From: Pedobacter sp. L105
GTDB taxonomy: Bacteria > Bacteroidota > Bacteroidia > Sphingobacteriales > Sphingobacteriaceae
Assembly (NCBI RefSeq): GCF_009765875.1
Contig: NZ_LMUP01000011.1
Location: forward strand, 1 to 61,645
DNA length: 61,645 nucleotides
Reading direction: 5' to 3'
Below the pieces are notes generated by a model. It had not been told where the DNA came from, made no database searches, and was given only the letters and a program-made list of their open reading frames with translations. The translations under genes and the position numbers were made by a program. Every line of letters begins with the position of its first letter. Within the stretch, counting starts at the first letter, position 1. Shown in pieces: positions 26,596-36,834 of the stretch.

Positions 26596-29448
26596 TTACA
26601 AAGAAATACGGGTCTGTTTTCCCGTGTATTTTAGAATATAGTCGGCTTTACCGTTAAAAATGAAGGCTTTAGCGGATTCTGGCGAAATAAAAATGACATT
26701 GATAGTTCTGAGTTTAAGCATTCCGGTGAAGGTTCCCTTACGGTCTCCTATGGTCAGCAGCTTAGCCTTTTCATCATAACTAAAGGTGATGGTACTGAAT
26801 TCCCCCTTTTCATAATTGTAATTGGTTCCTTCATCTTCATACAAAGAGAAGGATGCATCTTTACCGGTATACACAAACAGCGTTAGCGGGTCGGCAGGTT
26901 TTTCTGATGTATATTGTAGCTCAGGTCCTGTAGGAATAATAGATCCTTCTTTTACAAAAACAGGCATCCTGTCATAAGGCGCTGCTGCGTTGATCTCCTG
27001 ACCACCCTTGTAATATTTTCCACTATACAGGTCGTACCACCCCTGTCCTGACGGCAGATAAACTTCTTTTTTACGTGCTTTATATTCATGTACCGGATTG
27101 ATCAGCAGCGAAGGGCCAAACAGATAGGCATCATCCAGATTGGAAGCTTTTAAGTCCTTCGGAAAATCCATCACCAAACCGCGCATAATGGTATAATCCT
27201 GCTGGTAACTTTGCCCTGCAAGGGAATAGATATAAGGCATTAGGCGATAGCGCAGTTTGCTGTAATACAACATACTCTGGTAAGCCGGATGATCTGCAGG
27301 TGCAATATTATAGATCTCGCGGTAAGGAAACTGTCCGTGCACCCTGAATAGCGGTACAAAAGCACCAAACTGATACCAGCGGGTGTTCAGCTCCCTCCAT
27401 TCTTCCAGATCGGCACCCTGGGCATGCTCATAACGTGTTTCTACGGAGAAACCGCCAACATCCATGGTCCAGTAAGGCAAACCAGACATCGAGAAATTCA
27501 GTCCGGCACTGATCTGGTTTTTCATATCATACCACCTAGAAGCGATGTCACCGCTCCAGGCTGCAGCGGCATAACGCTGTAAACCCGCATAAGCAGACCG
27601 GGTAAGGATAAATACGCGGTTTACCGGATTAGCCTTCCGCTGCCCCTCGTATACGCCTTTGGAATTAACCAATGGAAAAGCATTAAAATAGGTAGTGGAC
27701 GAACCTTCATAAGTTGGCGTCATCAGTTCTTTCCTGATCTCTACCGGCAAATTAGAGTGCATATCTGGTTCTGTAGCATCCATCCACCAGGCATCAATAC
27801 CTTTGGAATACAACCTTTTGTTCATCAGGTTCCAGAAAGCAGTTCTGGCTTTAGGGTTAAAAGCATCATAAAAGGTATTTGAATAACCTTCTCCTATCCA
27901 ATCTTTCCTGCCATCCTCAATATTCCTTTTAAACAGGAAATTGCTTTTATCAAAATCGTTGTAGACATCAAAGCCTTTATTAAACTTTGGCCATACCGAG
28001 ATCATGATGTTTACATGTTCCTGATGCAGGGTATTGATCATTTTTTCGGGATGCGGGAAACGAGCAGGATCAAACTCCTGACTGCCCCACTCTGGTTCTT
28101 TCCAATAAGACCAGTCCAGCACAATATTATCTAGCGGGATCTTGCGGTCGCGAAATTCTTTAACCGTAGTTAAGATATCATCTTCAGTTTTGTAACGCTC
28201 GCGACTTTGCCAGAATCCCATTGCCCATCTTGGCATCAGGACTGCTTTGCCGGTTACCGTACGATAACCACTGATGATTTCATCGGCATTTTTACCAGCA
28301 ACAAAATAATAATTGACGGCTTTGCCGGATTCAGAACTTAAGGCAAATGTATTTTTGATGGTCTCCGGAACAGGAGGCAAACAGGTTAAACCCAGGTAAG
28401 ACTCGCCGCCATCGGGAGTCCATTCTATTTTAACACTTACCTTTTTATTTTTTTGCAGCGTAAGGTCTAACAGCGCAGCACCTGGGTTCCAGGCCTGACG
28501 CCAGTAGTCGGCCACTAGTTTACCGTCAAACCATACTTTAATATAACCGGCGTATTTCAGCTGAAACTGATATAAACCAGGCAAATCACTGGATAAACTT
28601 CCCACATATTCAACTATAGCATCTGCTGGTCTAATGCTGTCGGGGAATTTATGAAGATCTGTGAGCCAGTTCATGGAAATCTCTGATACCGGGCGACTGA
28701 ATAAAACTGTAGCCGGAGATTTCCTGTTACTGTAATGGGCTGTTAACCATCCTTCTTTATTATTTTCGGCAAAGAGTTTCAGCGCACTGAGCGGCTGATA
28801 ATCCCTTACATCTCCTGCACGGGTAATCGAGTAATTGTCCCAGAGCAATCCGTATCCTTTATTAGAAAGCACAAAAGGTATGGCGATATCTGTGTTGTAT
28901 TGTACCAGATCTACCCTGCGTCCTCTGTAATTCATCAGGCCCTGCTGATGCTGACCTAAACCATAATAAGCTTCATTTTCCTGTGCCTCGAATAATTGCG
29001 AAACCTGATAAGAAGATTCACCATTAAAGATCTTTGGTACCAGTGCCAGATCAGGAACCTTACTCTGTGCCAGCAATAAAGTTCCCCGATGATCATAATA
29101 TATAATAAGCCCTGTTGCAGTAGAAACTTCAACTTTTAAGGCCGCGGTACTCAGCGTAACGAGCTCTCCATCCTGCTGTACAGAAAACACGCCATCCGGG
29201 TTACTTTGTTTAATGGCCATCAGACTATGATCTGAAGGAAAATCATCAGTTGTAATTTCAGTCACGTGAATGATCTGGTCGGTTACGGGCTGAAGACTGA
29301 TCTTTTTGATACCGGATATGGAATGCCTGATATCAATTTGTATACCTGAACTGGTCTGAACAAAGCTCTTGCTTTCCTGTCCGTTAACGCTAAGATGTAA
29401 AAGAATGCCACAGATAAAAATGACGGAGCTTACCCTAATTTTGTGCAT
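26596..29448 (-). CDS. GH31 hydrolase with PA14 domain, probable alpha-xylosidase
   Basis: A roughly 950-residue exported enzyme. The frame is open to 29547, but the start at 29448 (MHKIRVSSVIFICGILLHLS) gives a proper signal peptide. Domains: N-terminal GH31 beta-sandwich, a PA14 insert (near 225-350, with YAGYIKVWFDGKLVADYWRQ), the TIM barrel with nucleophile Asp in DAWWMDATEPD and acid/base Asp in AAWSGDIASRW, and C-terminal DUF5110-type sheets. GH31 enzymes with PA14, such as those of Bacteroides ovatus and Cellvibrio xyloglucan loci, are alpha-xylosidases that trim xyloglucan oligosaccharides. It lies between the HTCS and susC genes. Alpha-glucosidase activity remains possible. Confidence 0.88.
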   Translation of the reverse strand: MHKIRVSSVIFICGILLHLSVNGQESKSFVQTSSGIQIDIRHSISGIKKISLQPVTDQIIHVTEITTDDFPSDHSLMAIKQSNPDGVFSVQQDGELVTLSTAALKVEVSTATGLIIYYDHRGTLLLAQSKVPDLALVPKIFNGESSYQVSQLFEAQENEAYYGLGQHQQGLMNYRGRRVDLVQYNTDIAIPFVLSNKGYGLLWDNYSITRAGDVRDYQPLSALKLFAENNKEGWLTAHYSNRKSPATVLFSRPVSEISMNWLTDLHKFPDSIRPADAIVEYVGSLSSDLPGLYQFQLKYAGYIKVWFDGKLVADYWRQAWNPGAALLDLTLQKNKKVSVKIEWTPDGGESYLGLTCLPPVPETIKNTFALSSESGKAVNYYFVAGKNADEIISGYRTVTGKAVLMPRWAMGFWQSRERYKTEDDILTTVKEFRDRKIPLDNIVLDWSYWKEPEWGSQEFDPARFPHPEKMINTLHQEHVNIMISVWPKFNKGFDVYNDFDKSNFLFKRNIEDGRKDWIGEGYSNTFYDAFNPKARTAFWNLMNKRLYSKGIDAWWMDATEPDMHSNLPVEIRKELMTPTYEGSSTTYFNAFPLVNSKGVYEGQRKANPVNRVFILTRSAYAGLQRYAAAAWSGDIASRWYDMKNQISAGLNFSMSGLPYWTMDVGGFSVETRYEHAQGADLEEWRELNTRWYQFGAFVPLFRVHGQFPYREIYNIAPADHPAYQSMLYYSKLRYRLMPYIYSLAGQSYQQDYTIMRGLVMDFPKDLKASNLDDAYLFGPSLLINPVHEYKARKKEVYLPSGQGWYDLYSGKYYKGGQEINAAAPYDRMPVFVKEGSIIPTGPELQYTSEKPADPLTLFVYTGKDASFSLYEDEGTNYNYEKGEFSTITFSYDEKAKLLTIGDRKGTFTGMLKLRTINVIFISPESAKAFIFNGKADYILKYTGKQTRISL

Positions 29449-29564
29449 AGAAATAAAATACTGTTTATAAATGGTTATTTTTATTTCTAAAAGTATAAGG
29501 ATAAGCGCGACTGGAAGGCATCCAAATGATAACAATTGGGTATTCAAATGTTAACGAAACGGCT

Positions 29565-32500
29565 TTAAATGTATTCGGAGTTGTTTAATTCTTCTTTTTG
29601 CAGGGCGAAGACAGAAGGCAGGATACCAAATTCCTGTTTAAAATACTTGCTAAAGTGTTTGGGGTTACTGAAACCAACTTCATAAGCCACCTCAGCAATG
29701 GTGAGCTGCGATTTAAGCAGCAGTGGCTTAGCCTGCTGTAAACGGTAAGAACGGATATATTCTATGGGCGATTTACCGGTCAGCGGCAAAATCTTTTTAT
29801 AGAGGCCTACCCTGCTCATATTCATATCTGCACTCAGCTGGTCTACGGTATAGGCGGGGTCTGACAGATGTTTCTCTATATGCAGCGAAAGCTGACGGAT
29901 AAATTTATCATCAACCGATTCAATTTCGCGTTCTGCAGGCTTAAAATCAACCTGCTTACGGTAAGTCTTTTTGGACAAGGCCTGCTGTTGCAGCAGGTTC
30001 CGGATCTTAGAAAGCAGGATTTCAAAATTAAAAGGTTTGGTCATGTAATCGTTTGCCCCGGTTTCCAGACCAGTTAACTGCTGGTCTTCTGTGGTCAGTG
30101 CCGTTAGCAGGATCACAGGTACATGTGCCGTGCGTTTATCTGATTTAATCTTTTTACAAAGGTCTATCCCGTTCATCTCGGGCATGCTTACATCGCTCAC
30201 AATCAGATCGGGGTGCAGCCCCAGTATCTTTTGCCATCCCTCCCTGCCATTGGCGGCTTCGGCAATCTGGTAATATTCCTTCAGGTTATCTTTCAGGTAA
30301 AACCGGAAATCCTCGTTATCTTCTACCAGCATCAACACCGGCTTTTTGCTTTTCCAGGAGAATTGTTCTACAACTGAAGGGGCCTTTAGCTCGGCAGTAA
30401 TCAGCGATCGCTGAGAAGAAAATGCAGCATGCTGCGGCAGTGCCACGTTTTCCTCACTACCAGCAATGACTCCGGCTCCTGCCAAATTACTTTCTAACTC
30501 GGGGAAATAGAAAATTACCGTAAACGTACTCCCTTGATCTGGGACACTTTGCACACCGATGGTTCCACCATGCAGTTTTACAAATTCCCTGGTGATAGAT
30601 AAACCTATCCCGCTTCCCTGGTTCACCATTGAATCGGGTACATCGTCCTGGAAAAAGCGATCAAAGATCTGCGACTGTTTATCGGCAGGTATGCCGATAC
30701 CGGTGTCGCTTATTTTCAGCATCAACTGGGTTTGTCCGGCTGCGCTTGTACCTGCTTCCAGCCTTACCTTCACCTGCCCTCCGTTAGGAGTAAATTTAAA
30801 GGCATTGGACAGCAGGTTAAAGATGATCCTTTCCAGTTTATCGTGATCAAAACGGGTAACCAGGCTTTTCCTGTTCGTTATAAAATCAAGACAAATATTC
30901 TTGCGGTCGGCCACATCACTAAATGACCACGACAACTCCTGAATAAACTGCACCACATCTCCTGTTTTGGGGTGCAGCTTTAACTCCTGCACTTCCATCT
31001 TCCTGAAATCCAGCAGTTGGTTTACCAGGTTCAGCAACCTCCTGCCATTGCGCTGGATCATTTGCAATTGCTGTTTGTCGGATTCAGGAGCCCTTCTAAT
31101 AAGTTTTTCCAGAGGTGTGATAATCAGTGAAAGCGGCGTGCGGAACTCATGGCTCACATTGGTCAGGAACTTGATTTTCAACAAATCCAGATCATGCATC
31201 CTTTTGGCCTGCTGCCTTTCCTGTTCTACCAGAAATTCCTTCTTTATCCGCCGGATACCTCTGCGCCTAATCAGCAATAAGGTACCACCGGCAGCCATCA
31301 TATACAACAGATACGCAAAGGTTGTCCTCCAGAAAGGAGGTAAAATCACAATGCCCAGCCGGGTTTCATTGTTCACCCAGTTTCCAGACGCATCGGTAGA
31401 CATCACCTTGAACACATAATTTCCCGGATCAATATTGGTATAGGTTGCCCTTCTGCTGTCATCCTGCAATTCCTGCCAATGGTGATCAAAACCTTCCAGC
31501 ATATACCTGTACCTGATCTTTTGCGGATTGAAGAAATTAAGTGCCGCAAAAGCAATGGTAAACCCGTTCTCGTTATAATGCAGCTGCAGTTTTTTTGTCA
31601 GGGAAACCGATTCTTTTAAAACTGTATGACCATCCACTTTTTCACCGATCCTGATATTACGGTTGGATATCTGCAAGCCCGAAAGTACAATTACAGGTTT
31701 AGTCCTGTCATTTTTTATCCGCAGGGGCTGGAAGAGGTTAAAACCATTTGCACCGCCAAACAGCAGCTCCCCCGACCTGGTTTTATAACCCGCATTGGCA
31801 TTAAACGCACTGCCCTGTAATCCATCCTGTTCATCATATTTCCTGAACGCATAGCTAAAATCTCCTGTTTTGTTTTTCGTGACCAGGATATTAAACAAAC
31901 CATTGGAAGTACTTAACCAAAGGTTTCTTCCTGCATCTTCTACTATTTTGAGGGTAGCTTTTTCAGTTAAACCATCTTTAGCGTCAAAATTCCTGAAATG
32001 ACCGCTATGCGGATCGAACCTGCTGATCCCATCGCGGGTAGCTACCCAAATAAAACCGTAACTGTCCTGCATCAGGTCGTACACAATATTATTGATCAGG
32101 CTGTTGGGTTGCCCGGCCTTACTTTGATAATGTACAAAATGACCGTCTTTTTTTAGCTCATCAATACCATCTGAGGTACCTATCCAAACATTACTTTCAT
32201 GATCTTCAATCAGGCAGCAAATATAATCTGAGCCAATGCTATTGGGCTGATGCGCCCGATGGTGACTAAACTCACCGTTTGTCCTGTTCAGCTGATCCAG
32301 CCCTCCGCTCAGTGTTGCCACCCATAAATTACCACGGTGGTCTTCCAGGATATCCCATACCCTGTCATCAGATAAACTTGCCGGGTCCTGGACATTGTGT
32401 TTATAGTGCCTGAAATACTGCCCGTCAAAACTATCCAGCCCGCCAAAATAAGTCCCTATCCATAGTTTTTTCTGCCGGTCGATGTATAAGCTGACTATAA

Positions 32501-33755
32501 TATCATTACTGAGGCTATTTGGCTGGTCAGACTGGTGCAGGTAACGTTTAAAAATTCCTGTTGTCCTGTTCAGATAAAAGAGTCCCCCGCCATTGGTTCC
32601 AATCCAGATATTTCCTTTTTCGTCTTCCGCAAAGCGGTTTACGTCTTCATAGGTTAAACCTTCCGCGTTCCCGTCCTGGTGCCTGTACAGTGGAAATTTT
32701 AGTATTTTTTCATGGTAAAAACTCACTCCTTTTTTGAACGTTCCTACCCAAATGATTCCCGAAACATCTTTATACATACTCAGTATGCTATTCTGGCCCA
32801 AGCTTTTAGGGTCATACTCTTTACTCACCAGGTACCTGATCGTAAAATCTTTTTTATTCAGGAGATTAATCCCTCCATGATCAGTACCTATCCAGATCAG
32901 CCCATTGGCATCCTGCAGGATACTATTGACCAGATTGTTATTTAATCCGCCCGGTGTTTTATCGATAAAGCGTTTTTCGCCGGTGGCGGGATCATAATAA
33001 CTTACACCTTCCTGCTGATTGAGCTTGTATACCCACAAAGCCCCGGACTGATCGATAAACAAACGGTAATCCTGCGAAACAACATTTTGTTGCTGAGGGA
33101 ACAAATTGATACGTTTTTGTACCCTGTCTAAGCGGATATTGAGCATTTCGATGGTTCTATCGCTGTGGATCACCCAGATGTTTCCTCTGCTATCTTTCTG
33201 CAATGCCGCTATCGCTGTTTGTTTCAGGGAAAAGCTTTGCTTTCCATCACAAAGCAGATGATGCGTTAATCCGGTAGTGGTATTGTATTTAAATATGCCT
33301 TCGTCAGCGGCATTGAACCAGAAGTTACCTTCATCATCTTTGATCACATCACGGATCACCTTAGCCTGAATGTGCAAGCCTTTCAGGTAGCCTTTAACAT
33401 TCCTGACGAAAGTTTCCGTCTGGGGATCATAGATATTTGGGCCGCTGCGGGTTTCGAGATATAGCTTATTGTCTGGCAGCTGATAAATGCTGGTGATAAA
33501 ATCATCGGTCAGCGAGGTGCTGTCCCTTGGGTCATGTTTAAAAATCTTAAATTCATAACCGTCATACCGGTTAAGACCGGAAAGTGTGCCAAACCACATA
33601 AAACCTTTGGCATCTTTCAAAATGGCATTTACCTGGTTATGAGACAGGCCATTGGAGATATCAATGCGGGAAAACTGAATCTGATCCTGCTGAGCAACAG
33701 CCAAAGAGGATAATAAACAGCCTATAAATAACAGGAAGAGTCTCCGGTAACACAT
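29565..33755 (-). CDS. Hybrid two-component system regulator (HTCS)
   Basis: The 1396-residue protein has a signal peptide (LLFIGCLLSSLAVAQ), about fourteen two-bladed-propeller repeats (for example GLSHNQVNAILKDAKGFMWF, WIGTDHGGIN), a Y_Y_Y domain (about 700-770), one membrane helix (near 780-800), HisKA with His in LTNVSHEFRTPLSLI, HATPase_c, a receiver with Asp in LIVSDVSMPEMNG, and a C-terminal AraC helix-turn-helix (YEVGFSNPKHFSKYF). HTCS proteins bind a PUL oligosaccharide in the periplasm and activate the adjacent transporter and enzyme genes in one polypeptide. All key residues are present. It precedes GH31 by 117 bp on the same strand. Confidence 0.97.
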   Translation of the reverse strand: MCYRRLFLLFIGCLLSSLAVAQQDQIQFSRIDISNGLSHNQVNAILKDAKGFMWFGTLSGLNRYDGYEFKIFKHDPRDSTSLTDDFITSIYQLPDNKLYLETRSGPNIYDPQTETFVRNVKGYLKGLHIQAKVIRDVIKDDEGNFWFNAADEGIFKYNTTTGLTHHLLCDGKQSFSLKQTAIAALQKDSRGNIWVIHSDRTIEMLNIRLDRVQKRINLFPQQQNVVSQDYRLFIDQSGALWVYKLNQQEGVSYYDPATGEKRFIDKTPGGLNNNLVNSILQDANGLIWIGTDHGGINLLNKKDFTIRYLVSKEYDPKSLGQNSILSMYKDVSGIIWVGTFKKGVSFYHEKILKFPLYRHQDGNAEGLTYEDVNRFAEDEKGNIWIGTNGGGLFYLNRTTGIFKRYLHQSDQPNSLSNDIIVSLYIDRQKKLWIGTYFGGLDSFDGQYFRHYKHNVQDPASLSDDRVWDILEDHRGNLWVATLSGGLDQLNRTNGEFSHHRAHQPNSIGSDYICCLIEDHESNVWIGTSDGIDELKKDGHFVHYQSKAGQPNSLINNIVYDLMQDSYGFIWVATRDGISRFDPHSGHFRNFDAKDGLTEKATLKIVEDAGRNLWLSTSNGLFNILVTKNKTGDFSYAFRKYDEQDGLQGSAFNANAGYKTRSGELLFGGANGFNLFQPLRIKNDRTKPVIVLSGLQISNRNIRIGEKVDGHTVLKESVSLTKKLQLHYNENGFTIAFAALNFFNPQKIRYRYMLEGFDHHWQELQDDSRRATYTNIDPGNYVFKVMSTDASGNWVNNETRLGIVILPPFWRTTFAYLLYMMAAGGTLLLIRRRGIRRIKKEFLVEQERQQAKRMHDLDLLKIKFLTNVSHEFRTPLSLIITPLEKLIRRAPESDKQQLQMIQRNGRRLLNLVNQLLDFRKMEVQELKLHPKTGDVVQFIQELSWSFSDVADRKNICLDFITNRKSLVTRFDHDKLERIIFNLLSNAFKFTPNGGQVKVRLEAGTSAAGQTQLMLKISDTGIGIPADKQSQIFDRFFQDDVPDSMVNQGSGIGLSITREFVKLHGGTIGVQSVPDQGSTFTVIFYFPELESNLAGAGVIAGSEENVALPQHAAFSSQRSLITAELKAPSVVEQFSWKSKKPVLMLVEDNEDFRFYLKDNLKEYYQIAEAANGREGWQKILGLHPDLIVSDVSMPEMNGIDLCKKIKSDKRTAHVPVILLTALTTEDQQLTGLETGANDYMTKPFNFEILLSKIRNLLQQQALSKKTYRKQVDFKPAEREIESVDDKFIRQLSLHIEKHLSDPAYTVDQLSADMNMSRVGLYKKILPLTGKSPIEYIRSYRLQQAKPLLLKSQLTIAEVAYEVGFSNPKHFSKYFKQEFGILPSVFALQKEELNNSEYI

Positions 33756-33838
33756 CGGTTTATATCTGGTATAACGAATTAGCAGCAGCTGCCAACCGAC
33801 TAAATATAGAATTTTTGTCCTGATTAATAAAATAAAGT

Positions 33839-36442
33839 TTAAATCGGTATCGTGAAATAAAAGGTACTGCCATTTCCTTCAGTACTTTCCACCCATATTT
33901 TGCCATCGTGTTTTTCCACAAAATCACGGCAAAGCTCCAGACCGAGCCCAGTGCCCTTTTCACCTGAAGTTCCATAAGTGGTATAAATGGAACTTTTCCT
34001 AAATAACTGACCAATCACCTGTTCGGATATTCCATTTCCTGTATCACTCACAGCAAAAAGCACATCCTTTTCACGGGACTGAGCAGTGACAGTAATATGT
34101 CCCTTACGCGTAAATTTGATCGCATTGGATACCAGGTTACGTATAATAGCATCCAGCATATCTTTATCGGCAGTAATTGACAAGCCACTTTCAATAGTTT
34201 CTATCAGTTCAAGGCCTTTTTCATGTGCCATAGGTTTTAGCCGCTGTATACAGGTAAGCACCTGCATCTTTACATCGCTGATCAGGACGGGATTAAAATT
34301 ATGGGAATTAAACTGGTTCGCTGCCCAGTGCAGGAGATCTTCCAGCAATTCATTGGCATTGGTAAGACCTAATTTCATTCTTAAGAGGTATTCGGTCAAT
34401 TCTTCTTTTGTGGTATCCTCCATATCCATCAATGCCAGCTCAGCCAGTTTTAGACTGGCTGCAATAGGATTTCTAAGATCGTGCCCAATTACAGAAAGCA
34501 GTTTTTCCCGGTGGTTATTCAGGGCCTGCAATTCTGTATTCAGCAGGGTGAGTTCATTTTGCTGCTTTTTCCGCTGTGTAATATCACGGATACTGCCTTC
34601 AGAACCTATTACCACGCCATCCTGAATAATCAGCCTCGCATTTACGGAAGCATACACCAGATCTTTGTTTCTGGTTTTTAGTTTCACCTCAAAATCTGTC
34701 ACGGCAAAATCTGCTTTTAAGGCTTCGACAATCTTCTCCCTGTCTTCCCTGTAAAAATAAAAATCTGATACAGGGTTTCCTATGATATGATCCCGCTGAT
34801 AATAAGAGTATCTTTCCACTGAGGGACTGATCTCGGTAACAATCCCATTCTGATCGGTGCGGTAATAGATATCCTGTATATTCTCGAAAATCTCACGATA
34901 CTTTTCTTCGCTAACCGCCAGGGCATATTCTGCTTCTTTGATCTGGGTAATATCATAATTGATACCCAGCAAGCCAATAATTTCACCGGCCGTATTGAAT
35001 AAAGGAATTTTGGATGTCAGCATATAATTTACTGTTCCATCTGCTTTTTTATCGACGGTTTCCTTGCTGATGATAGATTTGCCGCTTTCAAATACATGCT
35101 GATCTTCCTCCAGCCAGATTGCCGCAGAATCAGCCGGAAAAAGATCAAAATCTGTTTTTCCAAGCAGATCATTTTCTGATGAGCCATTCATATAGATGAT
35201 CTCAGAACGGTTAACCATTGTCCGCTTGAATTCCCTGTCTTTTATATATACGCTAATGGGAAGGTTATCTATCAATGTGCGTAACAATTTACGTTCGTCA
35301 CTGATCATCAATCGGGTCTGCTCTTCCGCGCGCTGTCTTTCTGTCAAGTCTACAATCACCAGGTTATTGTAGATGATTCCCTCGCTATCTGTATAAATTG
35401 TAGCCGAAATCTGGCAGGGGAAGTGTTCCCCGTTTTTACGGATTCCGGTTAATTCCATATTTACTTTGCCAACGGTATGCCTGGTGAGCATAAAATTTTC
35501 AAAATCCGGGTGTTGACGATCAAGCAGGTCATGTCTTCTTATCTGATGAAACTCTTCCAAAGTATAACCAAACATATCTGTGGCCGATTGATTGGCTTCG
35601 ATCACTACGCCTCCAGGGATGATCAGCAAAAATGCGTATAGTGAATTTTCAATCTGCGAGCGGTATTTAATTTCACTATTGGCCAATTGTATCTCCTGTA
35701 ATTTTTGCTGCTGAATATCCTGAAAGGTACCATACATACGGACACAAACTTCGTTTTCAAACTCAGTGGCAGCTTTAGTTCTTACCCAGAGATCTTCGCC
35801 TTTTGCTGTTGTGAGTTCAATTTCCAGTTCATACCCCGTACCGCTTTCCACTGCATTAATAAAGTTTTTAATCAGGTTATCCTTTAAAGTCCCGGCTTTG
35901 AAAATGTCAATCGCTGCAGTAAGCTGTGGTTGATAGTCATCTGCCACCCCATAGATCTGTTTAGTAACCGCAGACCAGAATAACTCCTTTTTTTTGAAAT
36001 CAATTTCCCACAAACCTAAACGCGCATCTTCATTGGCCTGCTGATAAAGATCAAGACTTCTTTTTAGCGCTGCCTGCTCTTTCCTGCAGACAGTAGAATT
36101 TTTGAGATAAATGATTATTCCGCCAATAGCTCCTGTATCATTAAGCCAGGGTTGTATATCCCATTTCAGCCATTGTAAACTGCCGTCCAGGGAAACGACC
36201 TCTTCCCCATCCCCGCTACTATGGTTTCCTTTCAAGGCTTCCAGGTAAAGTGGCATCCATTGCGGACCTATTTTAGGGAAAACCGTAAGAAAAGATTTGC
36301 CAGACAGATCGCCCTCCAGCCTAAAATCACTAAGCCACTGAACTGAAGCAGTGATATAATTCAACTGGCCATCCAGAATAGCTACAGCATAAGGGGCGTT
36401 CACTATGAGGTGATGAAGGGATTTTGGTATACAACCTGCCAT
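33839..36442 (-). CDS. Multi-PAS sensor histidine kinase
   Basis: The 867-residue soluble kinase begins with a PAS-like domain (HLIVNAPYAVAILDGQLNYI) and carries about five PAS/PAC units in tandem, including SLYAFLLIIPGGVVIEANQS, NLPISVYIKDREFKRTMVNR and IQDIYYRTDQNGIVTEI, ending before a HisKA domain (LSVIGHDLRNPIAAS, near 645) and a HATPase_c domain (GTGLGLELCRDF). There is no receiver or output domain, and no response regulator gene is adjacent. It lies 83 bp upstream of the HTCS gene on the same strand, but no functional link with the PUL is evident. No membrane segment is seen. Confidence 0.9.
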   Translation of the reverse strand: MAGCIPKSLHHLIVNAPYAVAILDGQLNYITASVQWLSDFRLEGDLSGKSFLTVFPKIGPQWMPLYLEALKGNHSSGDGEEVVSLDGSLQWLKWDIQPWLNDTGAIGGIIIYLKNSTVCRKEQAALKRSLDLYQQANEDARLGLWEIDFKKKELFWSAVTKQIYGVADDYQPQLTAAIDIFKAGTLKDNLIKNFINAVESGTGYELEIELTTAKGEDLWVRTKAATEFENEVCVRMYGTFQDIQQQKLQEIQLANSEIKYRSQIENSLYAFLLIIPGGVVIEANQSATDMFGYTLEEFHQIRRHDLLDRQHPDFENFMLTRHTVGKVNMELTGIRKNGEHFPCQISATIYTDSEGIIYNNLVIVDLTERQRAEEQTRLMISDERKLLRTLIDNLPISVYIKDREFKRTMVNRSEIIYMNGSSENDLLGKTDFDLFPADSAAIWLEEDQHVFESGKSIISKETVDKKADGTVNYMLTSKIPLFNTAGEIIGLLGINYDITQIKEAEYALAVSEEKYREIFENIQDIYYRTDQNGIVTEISPSVERYSYYQRDHIIGNPVSDFYFYREDREKIVEALKADFAVTDFEVKLKTRNKDLVYASVNARLIIQDGVVIGSEGSIRDITQRKKQQNELTLLNTELQALNNHREKLLSVIGHDLRNPIAASLKLAELALMDMEDTTKEELTEYLLRMKLGLTNANELLEDLLHWAANQFNSHNFNPVLISDVKMQVLTCIQRLKPMAHEKGLELIETIESGLSITADKDMLDAIIRNLVSNAIKFTRKGHITVTAQSREKDVLFAVSDTGNGISEQVIGQLFRKSSIYTTYGTSGEKGTGLGLELCRDFVEKHDGKIWVESTEGNGSTFYFTIPI

Positions 36443-36718
36443 TATTTTTGTTTTGATAAAATAGCCTTTACGAACTTTTATAGGGTTCTATCAGTTATAT
36501 TATAATATTCTTTTAGTGAGTATAACAAATTTATTACAATCATGCCAAGATACAAACTATTATGAATAGAATATTTTATCATTGTTAAAAGACATGACGA
36601 CCTGCAACAAGGGAAATAAGCCAGCTTTATGCCGCCGGCTAATCATGCCAATAAGTTTAAATCTGAAATAAGTTTCCATCTCAATTTATTACACATTCAT
36701 TTGATGAGTAGTCAATAC
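36443..36718. other. Intergenic region, nothing recognised
   Basis: An AT-rich spacer between the divergently arranged multi-PAS kinase and the small HTH gene. No convincing gene or -7 element was found in this part; the repeated TGTAGAAT sites begin at its right end. Confidence 0.4.
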
Positions 36719-36810
36719 TGTAGAGTATTTTTAAAAAAAACCTGCACTATTCTACACAATTCACATAAAAATAAACACTTATGTAGAATAATAGAAATAA
36801 AATGTAGAAT
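36719..36810. promoter_or_regulatory. Repeated TGTAGAAT sites upstream of HTH gene
   Basis: TGTAGAAT occurs at 36782-36789 and 36803-36810 (21 bp apart, two helical turns), in inverted form ATTCTACA at 36749-36756, and as TGTAGAGT at 36719-36726. The array ends 25 bp before the HTH gene. It looks like an operator for the product of that gene; binding is inferred. Confidence 0.55.
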
Positions 36811-36834
36811 ATTTTTATTAAGGAAATATTTACC

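Noticed and set aside
29526..29556. CAAATG repeats between HTCS and GH31
   Set aside because: Two short copies only; too weak to call an HTCS operator.
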